DNA of 64,000 nucleotides from Actinomycetota bacterium (GTDB lineage Bacteria; Actinomycetota; Thermoleophilia; Miltoncostaeales; Miltoncostaeaceae). How positions within the stretch are numbered: position 1 is the first letter of the stretch; each line of letters begins with the position of its first letter. The notes beneath the pieces were generated by a model. That model was not told the origin of the DNA, did not search any database, and was given only the letters and a program-made list of their open reading frames with translations. Of this stretch, positions 52,628 through 61,371 are shown in pieces. A program made the translations under genes and the position numbers. The stretch is from contig CAUJCX010000039.1 in assembly GCA_963169235.1 (NCBI GenBank), positions 1 through 64,000 on the forward strand, written 5' to 3'.

Positions 52628-53562
52628 CGGCTCATCGCCTCCACCAGCACGTCCTCCACGGTGCCGCCCGCCGGGACGAGCTTGCGCAGGGCCACGCCGT
52701 GCGCGGCCGCCGCGTCGCGCAACGCGTCGAGGGCGCGGTCGGAGCCGTCGCCCATCACGATGCCGTGCTCGCCCTCCCGCGTCACGCGGAATCCGGCGGC
52801 GGCGAGGGCGGCGGCCAGCTGATCGGCCCCGGAGCCCACCTCGACCCGCACGCCCTCGGAGGTCTGCGGCGCGAGTTGCTCGAGCGTCTCGGCCGTCGCC
52901 AGGCGCCCGTCGCGCAGCACCACCACGGCGTCGCACGTGCGCCGGATGTCGTCGAGGATGTGCGACGACACGATGACGTGGATGCCCAGCTCGGTGGCGA
53001 TGCGGCGCACCAGCATCAGCATCTCGGCGCGGCCCGCCGGGTCGAGGCCGGTGGTGGGCTCGTCCAGCAGCACCACCTCGGGCCCGTGCACGATGGCCTG
53101 CGCCAGCTTCGCGCGCTGCTTCATGCCGGTGGAGTACCCGCCCACCAGGCGGGAGCGCTCCTCCTCGAGGCCCACGGTGAACAGCGCCTCGGAGGCGCGG
53201 CGCACGGCGTCGCGGTGGGGCAGGCCCCGCAGTTGCGCCAGGTGCACCACGATGTCGGCGGCCGACATGCTGGGCGGCAGGCAGTCGTGCTCGGGCATGT
53301 ACCCGATGCGGCGCCGCACCAAGTCGGCGGCCGTCGCGGCGTCCTGGCCCAGGATGCGGATGCTGCCCTCGGAGGGGCGCAGCAGGCCGAGGATCGCCTT
53401 CATCAGCGTCGACTTCCCGGCGCCGTTGCCGCCCAAAAGGCCCGTGGCCGGTGCGTCGATGTCCACGCTCACCCCGTCCAGGGCGATGTGCGACCCGTAC
53501 TGCACGCGCACGTTGTCGACCTCGATCAGGGCTGGGCTCACGGAGGGCACCCTACGCACCAT
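52624..53562 (-). CDS. ABC-2-type exporter ATPase (first system)
   Basis: A 312-residue ATPase. Walker A GNGAGKST is near residue 46, the signature YSTGMKQRAKLAQAI near 144, Walker B VVLLDEPTTGLD near 165 and VSSHILDDI near 195. It heads the minus-strand run of two exporter pairs. The ATG at 53562 is used; a GTG six codons later is an alternative. It is divergent from the MbnPH-type cluster with 120 bases between. Confidence 0.86.
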   Translation of the reverse strand: MVRRVPSVSPALIEVDNVRVQYGSHIALDGVSVDIDAPATGLLGGNGAGKSTLMKAILGLLRPSEGSIRILGQDAATAADLVRRRIGYMPEHDCLPPSMSAADIVVHLAQLRGLPHRDAVRRASEALFTVGLEEERSRLVGGYSTGMKQRAKLAQAIVHGPEVVLLDEPTTGLDPAGRAEMLMLVRRIATELGIHVIVSSHILDDIRRTCDAVVVLRDGRLATAETLEQLAPQTSEGVRVEVGSGADQLAAALAAAGFRVTREGEHGIVMGDGSDRALDALRDAAAAHGVALRKLVPAGGTVEDVLVEAMSR

Positions 53563-53682
53563 GGCCGACGGCCACCCGGGGTCTTGGCCGAAACCATACG
53601 CGGCGGGTCATGCGTACCGACCGTCCCGCGCCCGGCGCGCGCGCACGTGATTCCGGGCCGAACCGGCGCTACCATCGGCCAG

Positions 53683-54294
53683 ATGAACCCGCTTGTCGCA
53701 CGGGGACTTCGGCGTGGCGCCGTCGGCGCCGCCGCTCTCACCGCCACGCTCGTGGCCCACGCGGCCTCGGGCGCGGACGTCGCGCTGACCGCCACCGCGC
53801 CCCTGGTGTGGATGGGGGTCGTGCTGTTCGGCGCGCAGGGCCTGTGGCGCCGATGCGGGGAGGGCTTTCGTGCGTGGGGCCCGGTGCGGATGCTGGCGAC
53901 GCTGGCGCTGGTGCAGGCCGCCCTGCACGTGGCCATCCACGTCGCGCCGTGGGCGTTCGGGTTCGTCGGGCACGCGCACGCGCCCCTGCTGAGCGCCACC
54001 GCGGTGGGCGCGCACGCGGCGGTCGCGCTGGTCTTCGGCGCCGCCCTGTGGTGGGGCGAGACCGTGCTCAGCCGCATGGTGGACGTGGTGGACGCGGTGC
54101 GCTCGGCGCTGCGCGCGCGGCGGGGCTGGCACCGCGGCACGGTGCTCGTGCCGCGCGTCGCCGCCGCGCTGTCGCGGGTGCCGGCCGGATGCGTCGTCGC
54201 GCGGGGCCCTCCGTGGCCGGCGGCCGTGCACGCGGGCCCCGCCACGGGAGCCCTGCGGTGCGTGGCCTCCGACGCCCATTTCCCGCGGCCGTAG
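53683..54294 (+). CDS. Membrane protein upstream of the MbnPH-like pair
   Basis: A 203-residue protein with about four membrane segments (first about residues 12-30). Two clusters of histidines occur in membrane-near sequence (HVAIHVAPW and GHAHAPLL), which could bind a metal such as copper. A cytosolic basic loop and a hydrophilic tail with two cysteines follow. No family is recognised. It ends 30 bases before the MbnP-like gene on the same strand and is probably cotranscribed, so a role in delivering or sensing the same metal is a fair guess. Confidence 0.6.
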   Translation: MNPLVARGLRRGAVGAAALTATLVAHAASGADVALTATAPLVWMGVVLFGAQGLWRRCGEGFRAWGPVRMLATLALVQAALHVAIHVAPWAFGFVGHAHAPLLSATAVGAHAAVALVFGAALWWGETVLSRMVDVVDAVRSALRARRGWHRGTVLVPRVAAALSRVPAGCVVARGPPWPAAVHAGPATGALRCVASDAHFPRP

Positions 54295-54324
54295 CCGGCC
54301 GCAACGACCCGGAGTTTCCGACAC

Positions 54325-55245
54325 ATGACCCGTTCGACCCTGTTCCGCACCGTGCTGGGTGCCGGTGCCCTCGGCCTCGCGCTCGTGCCCGCATCCCAGG
54401 CCGTGGCCGCCACGAAGGCCCCGGCCCGCATGCCCGTGACCATCACGTTCAAGGCCGTCGCGGGCACGGCCCCCGTCAGCTGCGGCACGGTGATCCACGG
54501 CCTGGGGACGTCCCAGGCCGACGCGCAGCTGGAGGACCTGCGCCTGTACGTGTCCAACCTGCGCCTCGTGCGCGCCAACGGCACGTCCACGGCCCTCGTG
54601 CTGACCGGCCCGGCGCGGTTCAACGCGACGGTCAAGGGGGAGCGCACCACGCTGATCGACCTCGAGAACGGCACGGGCGGCTGTGCCCGCGGCGGGACGT
54701 CGGAGGTCAACGCCGTGGTGAAGGGCACCGTGCCGCGCGGCGCCTACACGGGCCTGCGCTTCTACGTCGGGGTGCCGTTCACGCTGAACCACACCGACGT
54801 GGTGGGCGCGCCGCCGTCGCTGGCGTCGGCCGCGATGGCGTGGTCGTGGCAGGCGGGCCGCAAGTTCACCAAGATCGAGCTCGCCGACCCGAAGGCCGGT
54901 GGCGCGGCGTGGCAGACGCCGTCGTTCATGTTCCACCTGGGCAGCACCGGCTGCACGGGCAACCCGGTGACGGGTGAGACGGTGGGGTGCCGGGCGTCCA
55001 ACCGCGCGTCCGTGACGCTGCCGCGGTTCAACGCGGCCAAGCAGGTGGTGGCCCTCGACCTGGCCGCGCTGGTGGCGGGCAACGACGTCACCCGCAACAC
55101 GCCGATGACGGCGCCCGGGTGCATGTCGGGCGCCACCGACCCGGAGTGCGCGGCCACGTTCGCCGCGATGGGCGTCGACGTGGCCACGGGCGCGTCGCTG
55201 CGTCACGGCGCTCAGCAGCGCGTGTTCCGGGCGTTGGCCCGGTGA
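54325..55245 (+). CDS. MbnP-like copper-binding protein (four-Cys family)
   Basis: A 306-residue exported protein. After a signal peptide (about residues 1-29) it matches the MbnP / metallo-mystery pair four-Cys family. Features are SCGTVIHGLG (C53), DLRLYVSNLRLV, FMFHLGSTGCTG (H204, C210), DLAALVAGNDV and cysteines at 120, 222, 266 and 275. The diagnostic W-S-W-QAG-KF motif is at residues 173-181. In characterised MbnP, a partner diheme enzyme converts a tryptophan to kynurenine, which allows tight copper binding. Gram-positive export implies a cell-surface or released protein. The stop overlaps the diheme gene start. Confidence 0.85.
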   Translation: MTRSTLFRTVLGAGALGLALVPASQAVAATKAPARMPVTITFKAVAGTAPVSCGTVIHGLGTSQADAQLEDLRLYVSNLRLVRANGTSTALVLTGPARFNATVKGERTTLIDLENGTGGCARGGTSEVNAVVKGTVPRGAYTGLRFYVGVPFTLNHTDVVGAPPSLASAAMAWSWQAGRKFTKIELADPKAGGAAWQTPSFMFHLGSTGCTGNPVTGETVGCRASNRASVTLPRFNAAKQVVALDLAALVAGNDVTRNTPMTAPGCMSGATDPECAATFAAMGVDVATGASLRHGAQQRVFRALAR

Positions 55246-56438
55246 GCGGGTCCGCACGCGACGCGGCGCGCCGGGGCGCGCGCCGCGCCGCCGTGCCCGC
55301 GCTGGTCGCGTTCGCGGCGGTGGTGACCGGGTTCTCCGGCACCACCGCGGCGGCGGCCACCGCGCGCCCGGCGGCGGACGACTGGAAGTGGGCGCTGCCG
55401 CCCGGCTTCCCGGTACCGCTGGTACCCAAGGACAACCGCATGTCCAAGGCCAAGGTGGAGCTCGGCCGGTTCCTGTTCTACGACCCCAAGCTGTCGGGCA
55501 ACGGCACCCAGTCGTGCTCGAGCTGCCACCTGCAGGCCAAGGCCTTCAGCGACGGGCGCGCGCAGGGCCTGGGCTCCACGGGCGAGCTGCACCCGCGCGG
55601 GCCGCAGTCGCTGACGAACGTGGCGTACAACACCACGCTCACGTGGGCCAACCCGGCGCTGGTGCGCCTGGAGCGCCAGGCGGAGACCCCGCTGTTCGGC
55701 GAGCACCCGGTCGAGATGGGCGTCACCGACCGCAACAAGGCGCGGGTGCTGGCCCGGTTCCAGCGCTCGAAGGCGTACCGCGCCCGCTACGCGGCGGCGT
55801 ACCCGCGCGTGAAAAAGCCCGTGACGTGGGCCAACACGGTGAAGGCGATCGCGGCGTTCCAGCGCACGCTGATCTCGGGCGACAGCCGCTACGACCGCCT
55901 GTTGCAGCGCAAGGCGCGGTTCACGGCCTCCGAGCAACGCGGTGCCGAGTTGTTCTTCGGCGAGCGGGCCGAGTGCCATCACTGCCACGGCGGTTTCAAC
56001 TTCACCGAGCAGACCACGTTCGTGGGTGCCCGCCGCGAGCGGCCGGTGTTCCGCAACACGGGGCTGTTCAACATCGGCGGCACGGGTGCGTTCCCCGAGC
56101 CGAACACCGGCGCGTTCAGCATCACGGGCAACCCGGCCGACATGGGGGCGTTCCGCGCACCCACCCTGCGCAACATCGCGCTGACGGCGCCGTACATGCA
56201 CGACGGCTCGCTGCCGACCCTGGAGGCCGTGATCGACTTCTATGCGGCCGGCGGGCGCGACATCACCGAGGGGCCCAACGCCGGGGACGGGCGCCTGAGC
56301 CCGTTCCGCGATCCGCTCACCAGCGGCATCGACCTGTCTCCCGAGGAGAAGGCCGACCTCGTGGCCTTCCTCAAGACGCTCACCGACCGGGGTTTCGTGA
56401 CCCGGCGCAGCATCTCGGACCCGTTCCGGCGCCGCTAG
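55242..56438 (+). CDS. MbnH-like diheme enzyme (cytochrome c peroxidase/MauG family)
   Basis: A 398-residue exported protein of the bacterial cytochrome c peroxidase/MauG superfamily. A signal-like N-terminus (about residues 1-40) is followed by ELGRFLFYDPKLS and the first heme site CSSCH (92-96). The second heme site CHHCH (245-249) is in a FFGERAECHHCHGGFNF segment. C-terminal motifs are RAPTLRNIALTAPYMHDGSLPTLEAVIDFYA. By analogy to MbnH it would oxidise a tryptophan of the partner at 54325 through a bis-Fe(IV) state. The GTG start overlaps the partner's stop (GTGA), so both are made together. Confidence 0.87.
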   Translation: MSGSARDAARRGARRAAVPALVAFAAVVTGFSGTTAAAATARPAADDWKWALPPGFPVPLVPKDNRMSKAKVELGRFLFYDPKLSGNGTQSCSSCHLQAKAFSDGRAQGLGSTGELHPRGPQSLTNVAYNTTLTWANPALVRLERQAETPLFGEHPVEMGVTDRNKARVLARFQRSKAYRARYAAAYPRVKKPVTWANTVKAIAAFQRTLISGDSRYDRLLQRKARFTASEQRGAELFFGERAECHHCHGGFNFTEQTTFVGARRERPVFRNTGLFNIGGTGAFPEPNTGAFSITGNPADMGAFRAPTLRNIALTAPYMHDGSLPTLEAVIDFYAAGGRDITEGPNAGDGRLSPFRDPLTSGIDLSPEEKADLVAFLKTLTDRGFVTRRSISDPFRRR

Positions 56439-56451
56439 CTGCGCGCGGAGG

Positions 56452-56475
56452 GGCGGCCGGGGTCACTCGGCCGCC
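56452..56475. terminator. Hairpin between the diheme gene and serB
   Basis: GGCGGCCG (56452-56459) and CGGCCGCC (56468-56475) form an eight-base stem and eight-base loop. It lies 13 bases after the diheme gene and includes the serB stop codon. It likely ends both converging transcripts. Confidence 0.65.
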
Positions 56476-57650
56476 ACCACCGCGTCGCGCGTGAGCCCCA
56501 GCAGGTAGAGCGCGGCGTCGAGGTACGGCACCGACAGCGACGCGTCGGCGGCGTCGCGCACCACGGGCTTGGCGTTGAACGCGATGCCCAGCCCGGCCCG
56601 CGCCAGCATGTCGAGGTCGTTGGCCCCGTCGCCGATGGCCACCGTCTGGTCGAGCGGCACGCCCTCGCGGCGGGCGAAGTCCTCCAGGGCGCGGGCCTTG
56701 CCGGCCCGGTCGACGATCTCGCCCACCACCCGCCCGGTGAGCACGCCGTCGCGCACCTCCAGCGTGTTGGCGGCCGCGTAGTCGATGCCGAGCGCGCGGG
56801 CCAGCGCGGACGTGACGTGGGTGAAGCCGCCGCTGACAATGCCGATGCGGTAGCCGTGCGCCTTCAGCGTGCGCACCAGGGTGCGGGCCCCCGGCATCAG
56901 CTCCACCTCCTCGCTGAGCGTGCGCACGTGGTCCTCGGCGAGGCCCTCCAACAGCGCCACCCGGTGCCGCAGCGACTCGGCGAAGTCGAGCTCGCCCTGC
57001 ATGGCGCGCTCGGTGACCGCGGCCACCTCGTCGCCCCTGCCCGCGTGGGCCGCGAGCACGTCGATCATCTCGGCCTGGATGAGCGTGGAGTCGACGTCCA
57101 TCACCAACAGGCGCTTGGGGTGCCGTCGGGAGGCGGGATCGTGCAGGGCCACGTCGACGCCGAGGGCGCGGGCGTCCTGCGACAGCGCGGTGCGCAGGGC
57201 GGCGGGGGGGTCGGGCTCGGAGAAGCGCAGGCGCACGCACGCCACGGGCACCGACGCCACCTGCCGGATGCCGGTGACGCGGCCGCCGTGCACCTCGACG
57301 GTCTCGGCCAGGCGATCGATGGCGCGGCCGGACACCTCGGCGCCCAGCACGGTCAGCTCAGCCTGCTCGGCGGGCACCAGCGTGAGCTCGGGGCGCCCCT
57401 CCAGCCGCGTGGTGATGCCGGGGAAGCGCGCGGCGAGGGCGTCGAGGCCGGTGCGCAGGCGGTTCTCCACCACGTCGTCCGCGACGGTGATGACGGCGCC
57501 CATCAGCACCTGGCCGCCGTAGCGGGTGTGGTTGACGTCGCGCAGCGTGCCGTGGATGTCGGCCACCAGATGCAGGAACGCCGAGGCCAGATCGTGCTGG
57601 TCGGGGCCCGCGACGGTGAGGTGGTAGGAGGCGGGCGTCACGGTGGCCAA
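56463..57650 (-). CDS. serB: Phosphoserine phosphatase with N-terminal ACT domains
   Basis: A 395-residue HAD-superfamily phosphatase for the last step of serine synthesis. About 170 N-terminal residues form two ACT-like regulatory domains (YHLTVAGPDQHDLAS and later PVACVRLRF). The catalytic domain has LLVMDVDSTLI (nucleophile Asp), GELDFAESLRHRVALLEGL, GIVSGGFT and IGDGANDLDMLARAGLGIAF. The long frame begins with TTG 57650; a GTG at 57641 gives a nearly identical protein. The ACT domains suggest serine feedback control, as in mycobacterial SerB2. Confidence 0.93.
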   Translation of the reverse strand: MATVTPASYHLTVAGPDQHDLASAFLHLVADIHGTLRDVNHTRYGGQVLMGAVITVADDVVENRLRTGLDALAARFPGITTRLEGRPELTLVPAEQAELTVLGAEVSGRAIDRLAETVEVHGGRVTGIRQVASVPVACVRLRFSEPDPPAALRTALSQDARALGVDVALHDPASRRHPKRLLVMDVDSTLIQAEMIDVLAAHAGRGDEVAAVTERAMQGELDFAESLRHRVALLEGLAEDHVRTLSEEVELMPGARTLVRTLKAHGYRIGIVSGGFTHVTSALARALGIDYAAANTLEVRDGVLTGRVVGEIVDRAGKARALEDFARREGVPLDQTVAIGDGANDLDMLARAGLGIAFNAKPVVRDAADASLSVPYLDAALYLLGLTRDAVVAAE

Positions 57651-57743
57651 GGATACCCGTCCACCGCCCGGGCCCGGTCGGGATGCCGCGCACCACGGGG
57701 TGTTCGGCCCGCCGGCGCGACGATCGTCACGGGCGCCCCGTGC

Positions 57744-59306
57744 TCACGCGACGCTGGCCAGCACGATGGCCACCAGGATCTTGGTGACCATGGCGGCGGG
57801 GAACACCAGGGCGTAGCCCGCGGCGACGCGCTGGTCGTCGCCGGTGCGCTCCTGCGCGAACGCCAGCACCGCGGGCTGCGTCTGGGCGCCCGCCACGAGG
57901 CCGGCCAGGTGGGGGCCGCCCAGCCGGAACGTGCGGGCCACCACCACCAGCGTCAGCGCCGCCAGGGCGGTGACCGCGATGCCCAGAAGCGCGATGCGCG
58001 GGGCCTGTCCGCCGGACACCGCCCGCGCCAGGTCGCCACCGGCGTGGGATCCGGCGGCGGCCAGGAACACCAGGATGCCGAGCTGCTGCAGCAGGTGGGA
58101 CGCGGTGTAGGGCAGCGACCACGCGATCGGGCCGGTGCGCGCCAGCCGGCCCAGCACCAGGCCCACGATCAAGGGTCCCGCGGCCATGCCCAGCGCGAAG
58201 TGCCCGCCCCCGGGCAGCGGCATCGCCACCAGGCCCAGCGCGATGCCGGCCACCATCCCCAGCGACAGCCCCAGCGGGTTGAGGTCGCCGGGCCCGCGCT
58301 CGGAGTCGCCGAGGAAGCGCGAGACCTCGGGGATGCGGTCGCGGGGCGCGATGACGCGCACGCGGTCGCCCAGGTGCAGGCGGGTGTCGCCGCGGGCCAT
58401 CAGGTCGACGTCGCCGCGGCGGATGCGCGTGGCCCGGGCCCCGAAGCGCTCGAGCTCAAGCTGCTCGATGGTGAGGCCCGACAGCGCGCGGTTCGACACG
58501 GCCACGCGGCGCATGTCGAGCGTGCGCCGGTCGAGCGTGATCTCGTCGTCGGAGCGGGTGCCGATGCGCGACTCGACGGCGTCCACGTGCGCCGCAGGCC
58601 CGACCGTCGAGACGAGGTCGCCGGGCTCGAGGTGCATGTCGTCGCGGGCGACCTCCACGACGTCTCCCACCTTCACGCGCGAGAACACCACGTGGTCGCC
58701 CGCCTCACTGGCGAGCTCGCCCAGGTCGGGCAGGTCGCCGTGCGTCACCCGCACGGTGCGCGTGACCAGCGGCGGCGCGGCCTCGTCGGCCGGCGCGGCG
58801 CGGCGCAGCACCCAGGCCGCGGCCAGCAGCATGGTGATGACGCCGCCGAGGTACGTGACCGAGTAGCCGACGGTGGGGCTGCTGGCGCCGCCCAGCTGGT
58901 CGGTGGCGGCGGCCAGGGCCGGGGTGTTGGTGAGTGCGCCCGCGTACGCACCCGCCGCGACCCCGCGGGGGATGCCGAGCACGTCGCCCAGTACCAGGGC
59001 TGCGACGCCGCACGCCGCGAGGCCCGCGCTGACCGTGGCCACGGCCCCCACGTGGTGGCGCAGGGCGGCGAAGAACGACGCGCCGCTGGCGATGCCCACG
59101 CAGTAGGCGAACAGGCCCAGGCCCATCGAGCCGAGGACGACGGGCAGGTGCAGCCGCTCGTCCCACGCGGACGCGGCCAGGGCCGCGAACAGCACCGCAG
59201 CGGGGCCGAGCGAGAACCCGCGGACGCGCACGGCGCCCACGGCGCTGCCCACCGCGCAGCACGCGAACAGCACAAGCAGCGGGTTCTCGGCCAGCCACGC
59301 GGCCAT
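57744..59306 (-). CDS. AspT/YidE/YbjL-type membrane transporter with RCK_C domains
   Basis: A 520-residue membrane transporter. The N-terminal half has about six membrane segments, with GAYAGALTNTPALAAATDQLG the family signature. Residues about 185-320 hold two soluble TrkA-C (RCK_C) type domains (VGDVVEVARDDMHLEPGDLV and LHLGDRVRVIAP). The C-terminal half repeats the membrane domain, with LVAGAQTQPAVLAFAQE as the second signature. Characterised members exchange aspartate/alanine or succinate. Substrate here unknown. It is divergent from corA. Confidence 0.85.
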   Translation of the reverse strand: MAAWLAENPLLVLFACCAVGSAVGAVRVRGFSLGPAAVLFAALAASAWDERLHLPVVLGSMGLGLFAYCVGIASGASFFAALRHHVGAVATVSAGLAACGVAALVLGDVLGIPRGVAAGAYAGALTNTPALAAATDQLGGASSPTVGYSVTYLGGVITMLLAAAWVLRRAAPADEAAPPLVTRTVRVTHGDLPDLGELASEAGDHVVFSRVKVGDVVEVARDDMHLEPGDLVSTVGPAAHVDAVESRIGTRSDDEITLDRRTLDMRRVAVSNRALSGLTIEQLELERFGARATRIRRGDVDLMARGDTRLHLGDRVRVIAPRDRIPEVSRFLGDSERGPGDLNPLGLSLGMVAGIALGLVAMPLPGGGHFALGMAAGPLIVGLVLGRLARTGPIAWSLPYTASHLLQQLGILVFLAAAGSHAGGDLARAVSGGQAPRIALLGIAVTALAALTLVVVARTFRLGGPHLAGLVAGAQTQPAVLAFAQERTGDDQRVAAGYALVFPAAMVTKILVAIVLASVA

Positions 59307-59472
59307 GGTGGCCTCCCGGGACGGGGGTGACGGCGACCGGCCCGCCGCCGCGCGGGCGGCAAGGGGATCGCCCCGAAGGACGGCGAGACGGTAGCGCAGC
59401 GCGCCGCGGCCCGGTCGCCGCCGGGCCGGTGTGACACCGGGGTGAGCGGCCGGTGCGTTTAGGGTGTGCGCG

Positions 59473-60507
59473 GTGACCGACCCGCTTCACGTGACCATGC
59501 AGCATGCCGCCGCCGGCGACGCCGACGCGGACGACGGCGAGAAGTACCTGCAGGGGCGCCACGTCACGCTGGTGACGGCCGAGGGCGTGACGCACCACCC
59601 GCCGCGCGAGCGCCTGGAGCGCATGCGCGACGACCACACGTTCTTCTGGCTCGACGTGCACGAGCCGCTTCCCAGCGACGTGGCGAACCTGGCCGACGTG
59701 ATGCACCTGCACCCGCTGGTGCTGGAGGACCTCGCCGAGTTCGGCCAGCGGCCGAAGGTGGACACGTACGGCGACCACGCGCTGGTGGTGGCGTTCGGCG
59801 CCGCCACCGACGAGGACCAGCTGGTGGAGGTGCACAGCGTCGTGGGCCCGACGTGGTTGATCACGCTGCACCGCGACGACTGCGTGGCGTTCCCGCCGCT
59901 GTACCGGCGCATCGAGCGGGGCGCGCGCCCGGCGGGGCCGCTGCAGGCGCTGTACCGCGTACTGGACGCGCTCACCGATAGCTTCTTCCCGCTCCTGGAG
60001 GCCTGGGACGAGCGCGTGGACGAGATCCAGAACGAGATCTTCGCCGAGCCCCGCGACGAGCACATGCGCGAGGTGTTCGCGGTGAAGCGCCGCCTCATCG
60101 GGGTGCGGCGGGTGGTGTCGCCGCAGCGCGACGTGTTCGCGCAGCTGGCGGCGGGCACCGTCGATCTGCCCGCGCTCGACCAGGACTCGCGCCGCTACTT
60201 CCGCGACGTGTACGACCACATGATCCGCCTGGCCGACATGGTCGACACCCAGCGCGACCTGCTGACCGGCGTGATCGACGTCTATCTGGGCATGGTGGGC
60301 AATCGCCGCGACCAGGTGATGAAGCAGCTGACGCTGATCGCCACCATCTTCATGCCCCTGACGTTCATCACCGGCTTCTTCGGGCAGAACTTCGGCTGGA
60401 TGGAGGCCGGCATCGGCTCGTGGTGGGCGTTCGCAGTCGCCTCACTGGCCCAGCTGGGCGTGCTGGTGGGGGCGGTGCTGACGTTCCGGCGGCGCGGCTG
60501 GATGTAG
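59473..60507 (+). CDS. corA: CorA-family divalent cation transporter
   Basis: A 344-residue CorA-family transporter. A large N-terminal cytosolic alpha/beta domain (HPLVLEDLAEFGQRPKVDTY) and long stalk helix precede two C-terminal membrane helices. The pore motif reads ITGFFGQNFGWM near residue 303, with GQN in place of the classical GMN. The variant is at the selectivity filter, so magnesium specificity is likely but not assured. The GTG at 59473 is used; a GTG nine bases upstream is possible. A TAGGGT -10-like element (59460-59465) ends eight bases before the start, which suggests a short leader. Confidence 0.88.
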   Translation: MTDPLHVTMQHAAAGDADADDGEKYLQGRHVTLVTAEGVTHHPPRERLERMRDDHTFFWLDVHEPLPSDVANLADVMHLHPLVLEDLAEFGQRPKVDTYGDHALVVAFGAATDEDQLVEVHSVVGPTWLITLHRDDCVAFPPLYRRIERGARPAGPLQALYRVLDALTDSFFPLLEAWDERVDEIQNEIFAEPRDEHMREVFAVKRRLIGVRRVVSPQRDVFAQLAAGTVDLPALDQDSRRYFRDVYDHMIRLADMVDTQRDLLTGVIDVYLGMVGNRRDQVMKQLTLIATIFMPLTFITGFFGQNFGWMEAGIGSWWAFAVASLAQLGVLVGAVLTFRRRGWM

Positions 60508-60522
60508 CCGCCGCCCGCGAGG

Positions 60523-60981
60523 TCATTCGAACGGGAGGCCCTTGCGGATGCGCTCGAGGGCCGTCGCGACCCGACGGGCCTTCGTCTCGGGGCGCTTGGC
60601 CTGGGCCACCCACGCCGAGTACTCCTTGCGGTGCGTGTACGCGAGGCCGTCGAACGTCGCGGCGGCCCCCGGGTCGGCGGCCAGCGCGTCGGCCAGCTCC
60701 GGGGGCACGTCCACCACCCGGGGGGCCTCGTCGAGCGCGATCTCGGCCGTGACCTCGTCGCCGATCTCCACGCCGAGCTCGGCCCGCACGTCCCGGCGCA
60801 GGCCGATCATGTTCTGGCCGCCCATCACGGCCACGCGCACCCGGGCGGTGCGGCCGCCGATGGTCACGGTGACCGGCGCCCGCCGACCACCGCCGAGCGC
60901 GTCCACCTGGGCGTCGGTGAGGATGATGGCCGCGGCGGGGCCCATGGGCGCGATGCGGGTGGAGAGCGTGAGCGTGGTCAT
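60523..60981 (-). CDS. DUF1905 / YdeI-type protein
   Basis: A 152-residue soluble protein. The N-terminal half (about residues 1-85) is a DUF1905 beta-barrel ([26 protein letters not shown], then [17 protein letters not shown]). The C-terminal half matches the YdeI/OmpD-associated domain ([33 protein letters not shown]). Proteins of this kind are linked to peptide or bacteriocin resistance, but the mechanism is not known. The ATG is preceded by a direct-repeat pair. Confidence 0.85.
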   Translation of the reverse strand: MTTLTLSTRIAPMGPAAAIILTDAQVDALGGGRRAPVTVTIGGRTARVRVAVMGGQNMIGLRRDVRAELGVEIGDEVTAEIALDEAPRVVDVPPELADALAADPGAAATFDGLAYTHRKEYSAWVAQAKRPETKARRVATALERIRKGLPFE

Positions 60982-60982
60982 A

Positions 60983-61002
60983 TGTGCGCCAGGTGTGCGC
61001 CA
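60983..61002 (-). repeat. Direct-repeat operator candidate before the YdeI-type gene
   Basis: TGTGCGCCA occurs at 60983-60991 and again at 60994-61002, an 11-base period that puts both copies on one face of the helix. It lies within 25 bases of the start codon and could bind a regulator. Confidence 0.45.
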
Positions 61003-61012
61003 AACCCGGGCC

Positions 61013-61054
61013 GGTGCCCTCCCACGGGCACCTCCGACTCGTCGTCTGACGACG
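61013..61054 (-). terminator. Two hairpins downstream of tRNA-Arg
   Basis: GGTGCCC (61013-61019) / GGGCACC (61026-61032) form a seven-base stem with a six-base loop. CGTCGTC (61040-61046) / GACGACG (61048-61054) form a tight second palindrome. They lie 35-76 bases after the tRNA 3' end (minus strand) and likely mark the end of its transcript. Confidence 0.5.
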
Positions 61055-61088
61055 GGAAACCCCTGGAGAACGAGGGATTCTGGTGCAG

Positions 61089-61162
<74 letters not shown>

Positions 61163-61371
61163 GGGTGGGTGACGAGTGTAGCCGATGCGCCTCGCACCCG
61201 GAGAACCCGTTCCCCGCGCGGGTCCGCGCGGTGGGCGCCGGTTCGTGCGCTCACCGCACGAACGCATGTTTCGGTGTATGTCCCTCAAGTGCGCAGATCC
61301 TGGCGCCGATGGGCCAGGTGCGAACTCGTTTTCCGCAACCCTACCCCCGAACCACCCGAGGTGAACTCTCT

